From assembly GCA_947044365.1 (NCBI GenBank), contig OX345642.1, positions 7,518,776-7,582,775 on the forward strand: a stretch of 64,000 bases of DNA. The letters are read 5' to 3'. The DNA is from Petrosia ficiformis. Taxonomy: Eukaryota > Porifera > Demospongiae > Haplosclerida > Petrosiidae. How positions within the stretch are numbered: position 1 is the stretch's first letter; each line of letters opens with the position of its first letter. Of the stretch, positions 24,201-35,338 are shown one piece after another. The position numbers were made by a program, and so were the translations under genes. Under the pieces are notes generated by a model. It was given only the letters and a program-made list of their open reading frames with translations. It made no database searches and was not told the DNA's origin.

Positions 24201-27150
24201 TGACAGACTATATGAACAACAATTTACTCTGAACCTACACCTCTATAATATAGCACTACCTCCACTTGTGACAACTGTGTTTACAACAAAACTAACCGGT
24301 AGGCACAGAAGGAAGCCAACATCTCTGGATGGATGATAGTCCGACACACAACGGTCTAAACAACGCTCTCCCTCCAGAACTTCCAACACTTCAAACCAAC
24401 CGATATGCAGGCACACAAGTAGTACCTGTGCATCCAACTTGTCTGAAGGGAAGATGGCACTAACATACAGTGTGTTAGTAAAACTCTCCCAACACATCAA
24501 ACCAACCGATAGACACTGGAGTACCTGTGCATCCAACATCTTCAGAAGTTCCAACCCTTCAACCCAACTGATAGGCACACAAGTACCTGTGCATCCAACT
24601 TCCACAGGACTTCCAACACTTCAACCCAACTGATAGGCCCACACGTACCTGTACATCCAACATCCGCAGAACTTCCAACACTTCAACCCAACCGATAGGC
24701 AGGCACACAAGTACATCTGTGGCCAACATGTGCAGAACTTCCAACACTTCAACCCAACCGATAGGCAGGCACACACAACTTCTCCGAAGGGAAGAGAATA
24801 CTTACACAGAAGTATAAACACAACTTGCCCAATACAACTCCCAACATACTCTGACAGACAGTATGAACAACAATTTAGTCTGAACCTACACCTCTATAAT
24901 ATAGCACTACCTCCACTTGTGACAACTGTGTTTACAACAAAACCAACCGGTAGGCACACAAGGAAGCCAACATCTCTGGATGGATGATAGTCCGACACAC
25001 AACGGTCTAACAACGCTCTCCCTCCAGAACTTCCAACACTTGAAACCAACCGATATGCAGGCACACAAGTAGTACCTGTGCAGCTAACTTGTCTGAAGGG
25101 AAGATGGCACTAATATACAGTGTGTTAGCAAAACTCTCCCAACACATTAAACCAACCGATAGACACTGGAGTACCTGTGCAGCTGAAGGGAAGATGGTAC
25201 TAACATACAGTGTGTTAGCAGCAAATCTCTCCCAACACATCAAACCGACCGATAGACACTGAGTGCATCCAACATCCACAGGACTTCCAACACTTCAACC
25301 CAACTGATAGGCACACTAGTATCTGTGCATCCAACATGCGTAGAACTTCCAACACTTCAACCCAACCGATAGGCACACAAGCACCTGTGCAGCCAACATC
25401 TCCAAATTGAAGATAATACTCACACACAAGTGTAAACACAACTTGCCCAACACAACTCCCAACATACTCAGACAGACTATATGAACAACAATTTAGTCTG
25501 AACCTACACCTCTATAATATAGTACTACCTCCACTTGTGACAACTGTGTTTACAACAAAACCATCCAGCACACAATGAATCCAACATCTCTGGATGGATG
25601 ATAGTTCGACACACAATTGGTCTAAACAACGCTCTCCCTCCAGAACTTCCAACACTTCAAACCAACCGATATGCAGGCACACAAGTAGTACCTGTACAGC
25701 CAACTTGTCTGAAGGGAAGATGGTACTAACATACAGTGTGTTAGCACAACACTCCCAGCAGAACTTCCTACACTTCAACCCAACCGATGGGCACACAAGT
25801 ACCTGTGCATCCAACATTTCTGAAGGGAAGATGGTACTAACATACAGTGAGTTAGCAGCAAATCTTTCCCAACACTTCAACCCAACTGATAGGCACACAA
25901 GTACCTGTGCATCCAACATCCGTAGAACTTCCAACACTTCAACCCAACCGATTGGCACACTAGTACCTGTGCATCCAACATCCGTAGAACTTCCAACACT
26001 TCAACCCAACCGATTGGCACACTAGTACCTGTGCATCCAACATCCGTAGAACTTCCAACACTTCAACCCAACCGATTGGCACACTAGTACCTGTGCATCC
26101 AACATCCGTTGAACTTGCAACACTTCAACCCAACCGATTGGCACACTAGTACCTGTGCATCCAACATCCGTAGAACTTCCAACACTTCAACCCAACCGAT
26201 TGGCACACTAGTACCTGTGCATCCAACATCCGTTGAACTTGCAACACTTCAACCCAACCGATTGGCACACTAGTACCTGTGCATCCAACATCCGTAGAAC
26301 TTCCAACACTTCAACCCAACCGATTGGCACACAAGAACCTGTGCAGCCAACATCTCCGAAGGGAAGATAATACTTACACACAAGTGTAAACAAAACTTGC
26401 CCAACACATCTCCCAACATACTCTGACAGACTATATGAACAACAATTTAGTCTGAACCTACACCTTTATAATATAGTACTACCTCCACTTGTGACAACTG
26501 TGTTTACAACAAACCAACCGGTAGGCACGCAAGGAACCCAGCATCTCTGGATGGATGATAGTCCGACACACAACGGTCTAAACAACGCTCTCCCTCCAGA
26601 ACTTCCAACACTTCAAACCAACCGATATGCAGGCACACAAGTAGTACCTGTGCAGCCAACTTATCTGAAGTACTAACATACAGTGTGTTAGCACAACTCT
26701 CCCAGCAGAACTTCCTACACTTCAACCCAACCGATAGGTACACTGCATCCAACATCTCTGAAGGGAAGATGGCACTAACATACAGTGTGTTAGGAAAACT
26801 CTCCCAACACACAAACCAACCGATAGACACTGGAGTACCTGTGAAGCCAACATTTCTGAAGGGAAGATCGTACTCACACACAGTGTGCGAGACCACTCAT
26901 AGCAGAACTTCCAACCCTTCAACCCAACTGATTGCCAGTCACACAAGTACCTGGGTGGCCAACTTGTCTGAAAGATGGTATAGCATACTGTGTGTTAGCA
27001 CAACTCTTCCAGCAGCAGAATTTCCAACACTTCAACCTAACTCATAGGCAGGCACACAAGTACCTGTGCATCCAACATCCGTAGAACTTCCAACACTTCA
27101 ACCCAACCGATTGTCACACAAGCACCTGTGCAGCCAACATCTCCGAAGGG
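12296..27150. repeat. 62/66-bp minisatellite array, about 15 kb
   Basis: The basic unit is CAGAACTTCCAACACTTCAA, then CCCAACCGATAGG, then either TACACAAGTACCTGTGCATC (62-bp type) or CAGGCACACAAGTACCTGTG (66-bp type), then CCAACATCCG or CCAACATGCG. Over 150 units are present. Because unit lengths are 2 or 0 mod 3, long apparent reading frames arise on both strands (TSNTSTQPIG, WVEVLEVLRML); these are not genes. Longer modules and block duplications are described separately. Confidence 0.95.
14519..26640. repeat. ~300-bp module repeated about ten times inside the 62-bp array
   Basis: A non-62-bp module starts CTTCTCCGAAGGGAAGAGAA, passes through CAACATACTCTGACAGACTA and CCTCTATAATATAGCACTAC and ends at TCTGGATGGATGATAGTCCG plus CAACGCTCTCCCTCCAGAAC. 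Copies start near 14525, 15655, 17798, 19207, 20212, 23487, 24130, 24780, 25400 and 26352. Some are followed by a second module (CTTGTCTGAAGGGAAGATGG, AACATACAGTGTGTTAGCA). The array is therefore composed of higher-order blocks, not simple units. Confidence 0.85.
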
Positions 27151-27460
27151 AAGAAAATTCTATCATAATTTGACTTTTTACCCTGAACTATAGCCTTTGT
27201 ACTGATTTTTCATTGCAAAATGAATTATTTGAGATTGAGCCGAAACTGTTCCTAGAGTTAGATAATGATGTCCTTAATATTATGTTTCCAAAGTTGTTTT
27301 GTTCAATTATATTATGTGTTAGAACCGTGAGCGTTTTAATATTCTATCAAAATTTCAATTTTTACCTTGAACTATAGCCTTTGTACTGATTTTTCATTGC
27401 AAAATGTATGATTTCAGATTGAGCAGTAACTGTTCCTAGAGTTAGATAATAATGTCCTTT
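27151..27460. repeat. ~180-bp satellite, right-hand remnant
   Basis: After the 62-bp array the satellite resumes at AAAATTCTATCATAATTTGA and runs for almost two diverged monomers. The 62-bp array thus lies within, or replaced part of, the older satellite. Confidence 0.85.
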
Positions 27461-27879
27461 GGCTTGTAAAATTATGTGGTTATTTTTGAAGATGAGATTG
27501 TTATAATTAAAAATTGGTAAGGAAATGCTGATTAGGCTTCTTGTCTCAGAAATATCGATTGAACCCATATTACTGCACTTGTAATTCAAACTATGATAGT
27601 AACTTTAACACTTTCGTAACGCACTCTTAACACTATTATAATACAGTTTTTGCACATCTTTAACACATTTTTAACTCAATTTTAACTCATTGTGAATTCA
27701 ATTACAACACACTTTTAAACATAATTATTCTTAATGCATTGTTAAACCTTTCCTAACTCATTCCTAACAATTATATCGCAATTTCATTGTGATTATATTG
27801 TGTTTATGATGCGATTAAAATGCAAATTATAATGCTATTTAAAGCAATGTTAATGGCAGGGTAGTAAAACATCAAGTAT
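27461..27879. other. AT-rich non-genic spacer
   Basis: No gene is seen. From about 27600 irregular TTAACAC / TTTTAACTCA words recur at 10-20-bp spacing, possibly a decayed short repeat. Confidence 0.6.
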
Positions 27880-28659
27880 GGTGTTAGGGGGTGTGGCTTG
27901 GGGTCTAGGGTCAAGGGTGGTGTTAGGGGGTGTGGCTTGGGGTCTAGGGTCAAGGGTGGTGTTAGGGGGTGTGGCTTGGGGTCTAGGGTCAAGGGTGGTG
28001 TTAGGGGGTGTGGCTTGGGGTCTAGGGTCAAGGGTGGTGTTAGGGGGTGTGGCTTGGGGTCTAGGGTCAAGGGTGGTGTTAGGGGGTGTGGCTTGGGGTC
28101 TAGGGTCAAGGGTGGTGTTAGGGGGTGTGGCTTGGGGTCTAGGGTCAAGGGTGGTGTTAGGGGGTGTGGCTTGGGGTCTAGGGTCAAGGGTGGTGTTAGG
28201 GGGTGTGGCTTGGGGTCTAGGGTCAAGGGTGGTGTTAGGGGGTGTGGCTTGGGGTCTAGGGTCAAGGGTGGTGTTAGGGGGTGTGGCTTGGGGTCTAGGT
28301 CAAGGGTGGTGTTAGGGGGTGTGGCTTGGGGTCTAGGGTCAAGGGTGGTGTTAGGGGGTGTGGCTTGGGGTCTAGGGTCAAGGGTGGTGTTAGGGGGTGT
28401 GGCTTGGGGTCTAGGGTCAAGGGTGGTGTTAGGGGGTGTGGCTTGGGGTCTAGGGTCAAGGGTGGTGTTAGGGGGTGTGGCTTGGGGTCTAGGGTCAAGG
28501 GTGGTGTTAGGGGGTGTGGCTTGGGGTCTAGGGTCAAGGGTGGTGTTAGGGGGTGTGGCTTGGGGTCTAGGGTCAAGGGTGGTGTTAGGGGGTGTGGCTT
28601 GGGGTCTAGGGTCAAGGGTGGTGTTAGGGGGTGTGGCTTGGGGTCTAGGGTCAAGGGTG
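27880..28659. repeat. G-rich 39-bp minisatellite, about 20 copies
   Basis: The unit is GGTGTTAGGGGGTGTGGCTT followed by GGGGTCTAGGGTCAAGGGT, exactly 39 bp, nearly perfect through the array. One G is deleted near 28297, which shifts the frame. Each unit holds five or more G-runs of 3-5 plus TTAGGG and CTAGGG words. The 39-bp period is divisible by 3, so frames stay open on both strands (TLDPRPQATPPNT on minus, GLGSRVVLGGVAW on plus); no promoter or other coding sign supports translation. Confidence 0.95.
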
Positions 28660-28807
28660 GGGTTTAGGGACATAACATCTTCACGCAAAAAAATGGTCTT
28701 CACACACACAAAAACATTCTGTGACAGTGACAGTTAACTGAATGGAAAAGCTCACCCAAAACTAATAGGTGCATTCCTGGCTGAAAACTTGAGAAAATAA
28801 AAATTTG

Positions 28808-28940
28808 AATGACATCGCATCCTTCTTGACAACATCAAAAAGTGCATGATATGACTGGTGGGTTCTAAAGTGCAATGACATCGCATCCATCTTGTCAACA
28901 TCAAAAAGTGCAGGTACATGACTCATGGGTTCTAAGAAAG
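28808..28940 (+). repeat. 66-bp direct duplication in the leader of copy A
   Basis: AATGACATCGCATCCTTCTT at 28808 is repeated with few changes at 28874 (AATGACATCGCATCCATCTT); both halves end in GGGTTCTAA. The same pair is in copy B at 58700. It could be a paired recombinase-binding or promoter element. Confidence 0.85.
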
Positions 28941-29030
28941 CATGAGGTCAGAACAGTTCAACATAAATACAGGGGAAGGACAGAGCAGAGTGAGAGAGAA
29001 AAAAATGTGAAGAATACTGTGTGTGTGATA

Positions 29031-31507
29031 ATGTCTGACTTACCAGATGAACCCGTCGATGTTGTAGTCCACAAACAGATTTTCCAAGGCATAAGGAGAG
29101 ACGACATACACCTCATACCTTGTGGAGAGCTGATCAAAAGGTTCAAGTTGCTGGAACTATATGACAACAGTACCTTGAGTCGCAGGAGAATGAAGATGGG
29201 CATTGTCACATGCCTAGCACTGCCAGCAGAAATTTCAATTCTGAGAAAAGAAAAGATCATATCGTCAAGCACTAACAGGTGCGTACTGATGGACAAAAAC
29301 AGTGCAGAAAGATACATTGAAGCCATTCTCAAAAGCAGAGGGGTATCTGTTGACAGCTTGCAACAAAATGTAACGAAAGAACCCCTCCACACTGCTCCTG
29401 ATCACACAACAGAAAACATGGACACAACTGGTACTGATATTGAGCAGGCAGACATCGTATCCGAGGGCAATTCACTCCGGGAAGACCAAAGCCTTGCAGT
29501 TGAAGTCATTTCGGACTCAGAGACCGTCACACATTCGTCTCCCATCCAAAAACATCCACCAGGACCACACAGTGTGATCAGCGAAGACGACGGAAGTCAC
29601 ACTGCAATTAATGATATGGAAGTAGTGCCTTGGATTTCTGATGTAGAAACTTCAATTAAACAAGCATCTACAAAAGGCAGCACGAGAGGCCGCAAGGGTA
29701 CTCCTCCATTGCCCGAGGACCTCATGAAAGAGATCGAAGGACTGGACACTTTCTATGCAGCTCCTTTCAATCACGAGAGGAAAGGAAAGCCTCTGAGTAG
29801 TATAACGTTAAACAAAACCAAAGAACAGATACTCTGTGAGCTTTGAATTTTTTAAAGCATTTTTTAGAATTTTAGAAGCCTGTTGTATAACCCCCACATT
29901 AATATCCTTCTTTCTCTATTCCTTTCCAAAGATTTTTTTGAGTACTGCAAAAGAACGGAGGAAACTTTACAATTTGGCCTCGTTCTGGACAAAGCCTTGC
30001 TAGACAAATTCCTGCTATTCATGAGAGAGGAAAAAAACTCCACTCCGGGAACACTGTGTTGTTACTGTCAGGCACTCGTACGGGCAGTAAAATATGCCGA
30101 CAAAGGAGAGAAAACAACACAGTTACAAAATCTCCACAGGTACATCAGTGTATTCCAAAAGGAGGCAGAGCTCAACAGAGATAAGTCCTGGGAGGAACTA
30201 AAAGCCAAAGGACGTTGGCTATCGTGGTAAGTATTTGTTTGTTGTTTTTTTTTTTAGTCTGACAATCAGACTTCTGATGGGGCAATTCAGATACATGTGT
30301 TGTTATACAGCCATTCTGTTTTCGTGTAGGAAGGAAGTCTTGGAGGTCCTCGCACAGTTGAACGATGACTACAACTCGTCCACTGATTTGGAGAGGATCA
30401 AACTTTCCCGATCACTTCTTGTTGTGTTAGTGTACACGGCCATTCCTCCGGGACGTGGAAGGGAATACAGAGAATTGCACTTCAAGATTCACGAGAGTGA
30501 AATAACGGGACCTTACGAAAGCAGATTGCACAAAAACATTTTGCACTTTTCACCTTACGAGGGGAAGGCCATAATGTACATTACCGATCACAAGACAGGA
30601 CATTCAACTGGACCACAAATGATCTCTTGTCCTGATGACAGCTGCTTCATGAACGTCCTGTCAGACTACCTCTTACGCTATCGCAACAAGATACCAAACA
30701 GTTCGAAATCAACCCTTCTCTTTCTGGTGAGTTCCACGCACGTACATGTACATGTGTGACTGTCAACTATTTGTCTGATTTGTCGTGAATGACACTCGCC
30801 TTGTTTCTCTCTCTCTCTCTCTTTCTCTCTAGGATGATAACGGTGGATGCTATGATTCCAAGAATTGGACTAAATACATTCAATCAATATTCTACAAGTA
30901 CACGGGAGTTGGTGGAGTATCAATACATGCATTGCGATCGTCGTTTGTCACATTTGCCGGCAACGAATCGACGGAAGCAGTGATGGAAAGTATTGCCGTG
31001 GCAATGCGACACTCTAGAAGATATCAGCAGGACATCTACGACAAGAGGACCATCAACGAAAGAGTGAAACCAGGTGTCCACTTTGCTTCAAAACAAGTCC
31101 TGCAAGCACTACGTCGTCCACCGCCAGCCATAGATGTAACATCACCAAAGAAAATGTGCAAAAGCTTAGAGGATATCAGTGACGAGGACTCAGATGATCC
31201 AACAAGCTCAAATGTCGTCGTTCCCGGAGAAAGTGTTGCCATGATTGCCAACGATTCAACTGAGAGATGTCCAAAGTTAATTTTTGCAAAAGTCCTTGAG
31301 ATAAATGCCACAACAAAAACGGCACTATTAAACGAATTAGTGGAGACATTTCCCGGATACTATCGTCTCAAGATCGCTTCAAACAGGTGGGAAGAAAAAC
31401 TCTCTTGTTTGATTACAGGTATTGACTTGGTGTACTCACGTGAGCACAGGGCATATGAACTCAGGACTCCTCTTGACGATATCACCCAAATACAAACACT
31501 CCAGTGA
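29031..31507 (+). CDS. Tyrosine recombinase (Crypton-like), four exons, copy A
   Basis: Exons 29031-29835, 29932-30226, 30330-30726 and 30833-31507 join in frame across GT-AG introns to give 723 residues. A CT-rich tract precedes the last acceptor. Residues 1-268 are of unknown fold, acidic and Ser/Thr-rich late, with a basic KGSTRGRKG stretch. Residues 269-366 look like a SAM-like core-binding domain (FFEYCKRTEE, LLDKFLLFM, TLCCYCQALVRAVKYA). The catalytic domain has the box I arginine in PPGRGREYREL (409-414), Lys455 in DHKTG, H-x-x-R at 531-534 (HALR), His559 and Tyr568, exactly nine residues after His559 as in IYTH-type recombinases. This set cuts and rejoins DNA through a 3'-phosphotyrosine. 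The upstream ATG at 28875 is in frame but non-conserved in style; 29031 is preferred. Confidence 0.88.
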
Positions 31508-31526
31508 ACCTGCATTAAATGTAACA

Positions 31527-31664
31527 TATATATATATATATATATATATTAATGCTAAATAATTATTTTAATCTTGGTTTTCATATCATTATTATAACTA
31601 TGATCATAATAATTATTGACAATTAATTAATTATAATAAATATATATATTTAATAATTATATAT

Positions 31665-31700
<36 letters not shown>

Positions 31701-31733
31701 TATATGTATATAATATATATATATATATATATA

Positions 31734-31781
<48 letters not shown>

Positions 31782-31900
31782 TGTCATCACTATAACGATT
31801 ATTTTATTATCGTAATTATTGTATATATATATTATATATAATTATATTATATATAATTATATATATATATATATATAATTATTATAATTATCACATACCT
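31527..31900. repeat. AT dinucleotide tracts between the two element genes (copy A)
   Basis: Long TATATA runs interspersed with AATTATTATAATTA. They lie 3' of the recombinase stop. Lengths differ slightly between copies A and B, as expected of microsatellites. Similar runs fill the intron at 32157-32664. Confidence 0.95.
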
Positions 31901-32116
31901 CATTATTACTTACAACGATTCAGACAACCCGCGACGCTGGTTCTCTCCATTTACACTGGGTCTAAATTTCACTGAAGCTAGTGCTATTGTAGGGTTTCCC
32001 CTACAGACTACTCAGATTCAACTTCTGGATGAAGCAACTTTTAGCATAGAGCTCACGTGATGTGTTAAATCTAGGCCCAGCATTTCAATTAAACGTGGTG
32101 TAAATTTTTCTATGAC

Positions 32117-35100
32117 ATGGATACGAGCATGGAGAGCTTCAAGCGTGTCATTGAAGGTACATGTAAATGTGTATGATAAATGCTTCAATAGTTACTAGTT
32201 CATATGTGTATATATATATATATATATAATGTAATTGCATATAAAAAGTATATACATATATATATATATAATTATGGAGTACTCTATTTGTGTAGTACCA
32301 ACAGTGATGCATTTCTGTAGTATATATATATATTATATTATATATAATTATATATATATATATATATATAATTATAATTATATATATATATATAATTATA
32401 TATATTATGGAATACCTTTTCTAGCTACTAATTATATACATACATGTATACTATAATATAGAGTTTTGTATAAGATGCATTAATTACTATTTTAGCACCT
32501 GACAATCATTACCACTGCAACATGTATAATTATATATATATATATAACAGTTTCTCATAATACAGAGTGAAAATTATAGATAATTATTGTAGCTAAGTAA
32601 AATTGTATATCTCATGTCACAATTCATCATTCAGTTTTCATTTGTTATTCATTCTTTACCCCAGAATATCCACAACGAAATGCTTCTCAAATATTTCCAT
32701 TATTAATAAAGATTCTGGAATTATCGAGTACTCTACCGGTTGACCATGAATTCATGTGTCATCTTGTAGAAAATTTGTCTGCTAGTGTACAAGTATTAAG
32801 AGGTGAGCCTAACACTAGCAATGGAAGTAGAACTGGTACAAGTAGCTCCACCAGCATCATACCCTCTTCCGTGAGAAAGTCAATGCCTAGCTCTGTGCCT
32901 GTACCATCAAATTCTAGGTCTGCATTGTCTAACTCAGCATTACCTACGACTAGTCGTAGGAGAGCATGTGATGATGGGGAAGAGGGTTCTAGTGGGCATT
33001 CTAATCGGCCAAAGCGTCGTAGAATGAGAAGTGATGCCATTTCAAATGCTGGTGGACAGTCTACACGTACCACTAGGTCTGTTGACAGTGACATTTGTGC
33101 AATTAAGAATGTCACCATTCCATCTACATGGAAACCCGAATGTCCAGAAAAAAAGGGACATCTTTTGATAAGGGTGACAGAATGTGCTTCTGAAAACTCT
33201 GATATTCCAGGAGCTGTTGGAATTAAACACGACCTTCCAGCTGTGACTAACCCGACAAACGTCACTGCTGTTAGGGAAGAATTGGATAAGCTATACAATG
33301 CTGCTTCATCCAAAGTGGTTCGGTATTCTATGCTAAAAAATCAGTGTGACGTACAATGTTACTATGGCATAGGTAGAGTCATGAATGAGTTGATAAACAA
33401 GTCTGCACATCTACACAGTTTTATCAACAGGGCTAAATACGGAGAATCATATCAACCACACCCTACAGACCCCAATTTATTACAGTTGTGCAGTAAGCCA
33501 ACAACTGTAGTAAGTATTGCAGAGGGTGACGTTAGCATTCTCGATAAGCTGGCAGGACACTGCATGAAACGCAGGAAAACAGATGTACTGAGTTCACTGG
33601 GCGGGTGTGTAACACCTGACTGTCAACTCTGTCCCACGCTGAAGCGTAGATGGGAACAAACTGGTGTACTTCGGTACCACACCGAAGAGACATGCCAGTC
33701 TGGTAATGTAGCCATGTGTGCGGCATCAATGAAGTACAAGAACACTAGCAAGTCTTCGCTTCATGAATGTCTATTATTTGCTCGATTGTGTCCTCCCAAC
33801 ACCAAGCTTGCCAAAGGTGTTTGTGGTATTCCAGCTAGTGTCGTTGTAAAAGATCTGGTAGATCTGTGCAGGCTTGGGACACAGAGTGACCGAATGTACC
33901 TGTGTCGTGATATGGACTTTGTAATAAACGGTGGAAATGATGCTCTCAGTGCCATCCATTTTGTGGATGGGGACTCAGGGTTTATTGTGACAGACAAATT
34001 TGCAGATCTGCAAAAGTATAGCCAATATGGCAGTGCAGTGCATTTCACAAATGGTGTTTCTGAAACATGGATTCCATTTCGTGAAGCATTTCACGATGCT
34101 GTTGAAATATCCCATAAATTTGTGGTGTCAGAGCATCCTTCATGTAGGCACCCAATTAGTCATGACCTCGGCAGCGTAGGACACTGGAGTGCAATGGCTA
34201 CACTCCACTCAGCTAAAAAGGTGTACGTACATGTAGTGGACGACAAAAGCATTCATCTACCTGACGGTCGTCTCATTGTTACAATCATTGTCCAAAGAGA
34301 GAATGATCTGTGGGAGCCTTTAGCCTTGCAGGTTATCAGAAATGGTGTGTCCTTCTTGACAGAAGAAGGACGCAAGGAAGCACCAAGTGAGTACAAAGTT
34401 GCTGAGGTGTTTGCAGAAAAAAATGGGAAAGGCTTGTATGCCATTCCAAAACACCTCCTCGAGTTTACTGATGAGCCTTTAAATGACAAGAAACAAATAG
34501 AAATGTGTAAGTTTACCCAATGCCTAAAAGCAAATCATGCTACAAAATGTAGATTTGCTGACTGTATGCCATGGAAACTTCGTAGTTTACATTTGGATTT
34601 TAATCAGAAACAACTGATTGTCTGTCATAATAGCCAGCAGTTGCATGTGACTAGATCTAAAGCCAACATTCACCAGTCCATGGTGTTTGTGGCTGAAAGT
34701 ACCATTCCTAATGCAGGATGTGGTCTTTTCTTAAGACCACATAGTACTGAAATGTACTTCAGAGCTAGGGATACTCTCTGCTTGTACAGCAGAGAGACCC
34801 TGACAGAAGAGCAGATTCAAAATATTTCCAATCCAGATTACATACTAGAAGTACGTGACTCAATGTTTGTAGATGCAAGTGTGTTTCATGGGTGGAATTT
34901 GGGTCGGTTTGTTAATCAAGGTGGTTTACTTGAAGGGCTTAAACAGTTAGCAACTGACTTTGCCCTGGGACATTTTCACCTTGATTCTGCTGAGAAAGTT
35001 GCTGAAAGTTTTTGCAATGTTATTTATTCACAGAAGGGAAACACAGTTGTGATAAATGTGAAGGACAAAGTCCTCCATTGTAACACTAACAACACTGCAA

Positions 35101-35333
35101 AAGAGCTTTTTGTTAACTATGGTCTGGATAATTACTGGGTGAAATGTATATCAGAGAGAGACAGTGCTTCAATGGATCCGGAGAGTAGAGACGAATTGTC
35201 TCAGCTTGTGAGATTCATTGTTGCCACTAATAAACGTAGTGGTCATTTGCAGCTTAACCACACTTATAGTGATGCTCAGGTAGAACAACTTGTTGATATA
35301 TGTCCAAGTGTCTGCCCTGTGCAATGTACATGA
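32117..35333 (+). CDS. SET-like domain protein of the element, two exons, copy A
   Basis: A short exon 32117-32156 joins 32665-35333 in frame over a 508-bp AT-rich GT-AG intron, giving 902 residues. Features: Ser/Thr-rich region about 60-120, a nuclear-localisation-like RPKRRRMR at 128-135, a Cys cluster near 327-336, then a C-terminal SET-like fold. SET landmarks are NAGCGLF (698-702), a Y-S-R-E turn near 722, NLGRFVNQ (about 758-764) in place of the usual RFINHS, and ELFVNYG plus YW (827-838). SET enzymes methylate lysines using S-adenosylmethionine. The usual N-H-S triplet is altered, so activity is uncertain. A stretch around 475-495 (HWSAMATLHSAKKVYVHVV) faintly recalls an OTU domain, without a clear catalytic Cys. 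It is intact in both copies as far as visible. Confidence 0.8.
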
Positions 35334-35338
35334 ATTCA

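Noticed and set aside
12526..26896. Dozens of 60-160-codon frames such as TSNTSTQPIG and LEVLRML series
   Set aside because: They exist on both strands at once and change with each 62- or 66-bp unit, as expected of tandem repeats and not of a protein family.
12296..27150. Possible CRISPR array
   Set aside because: Units are contiguous variants without unique spacers, the context is eukaryotic, and no cas genes are present.
27804..28737. Long proline- or glycine-rich reading frames (up to 301 codons) on both strands
   Set aside because: They follow from a 39-bp period that is a multiple of three and lacks stops. One base deletion moves the frame without consequence, and no promoter, splice or other coding sign is seen.
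28958..29392. 144-codon minus-strand frame opposite the recombinase gene (also 58850-59284)
   Set aside because: It is the shadow of the plus-strand exon, which has splice continuity and a recognised family; the minus frame has none.
32759..33313. 184-codon minus-strand frame opposite the SET-like gene
   Set aside because: It is the antisense shadow of a 2.67-kb coding exon and has no support of its own.
34466..34495. CTGATGAG followed by GAAAC as a possible hammerhead ribozyme
   Set aside because: No stem II can form between the two core parts, and it lies inside the SET-like coding exon.
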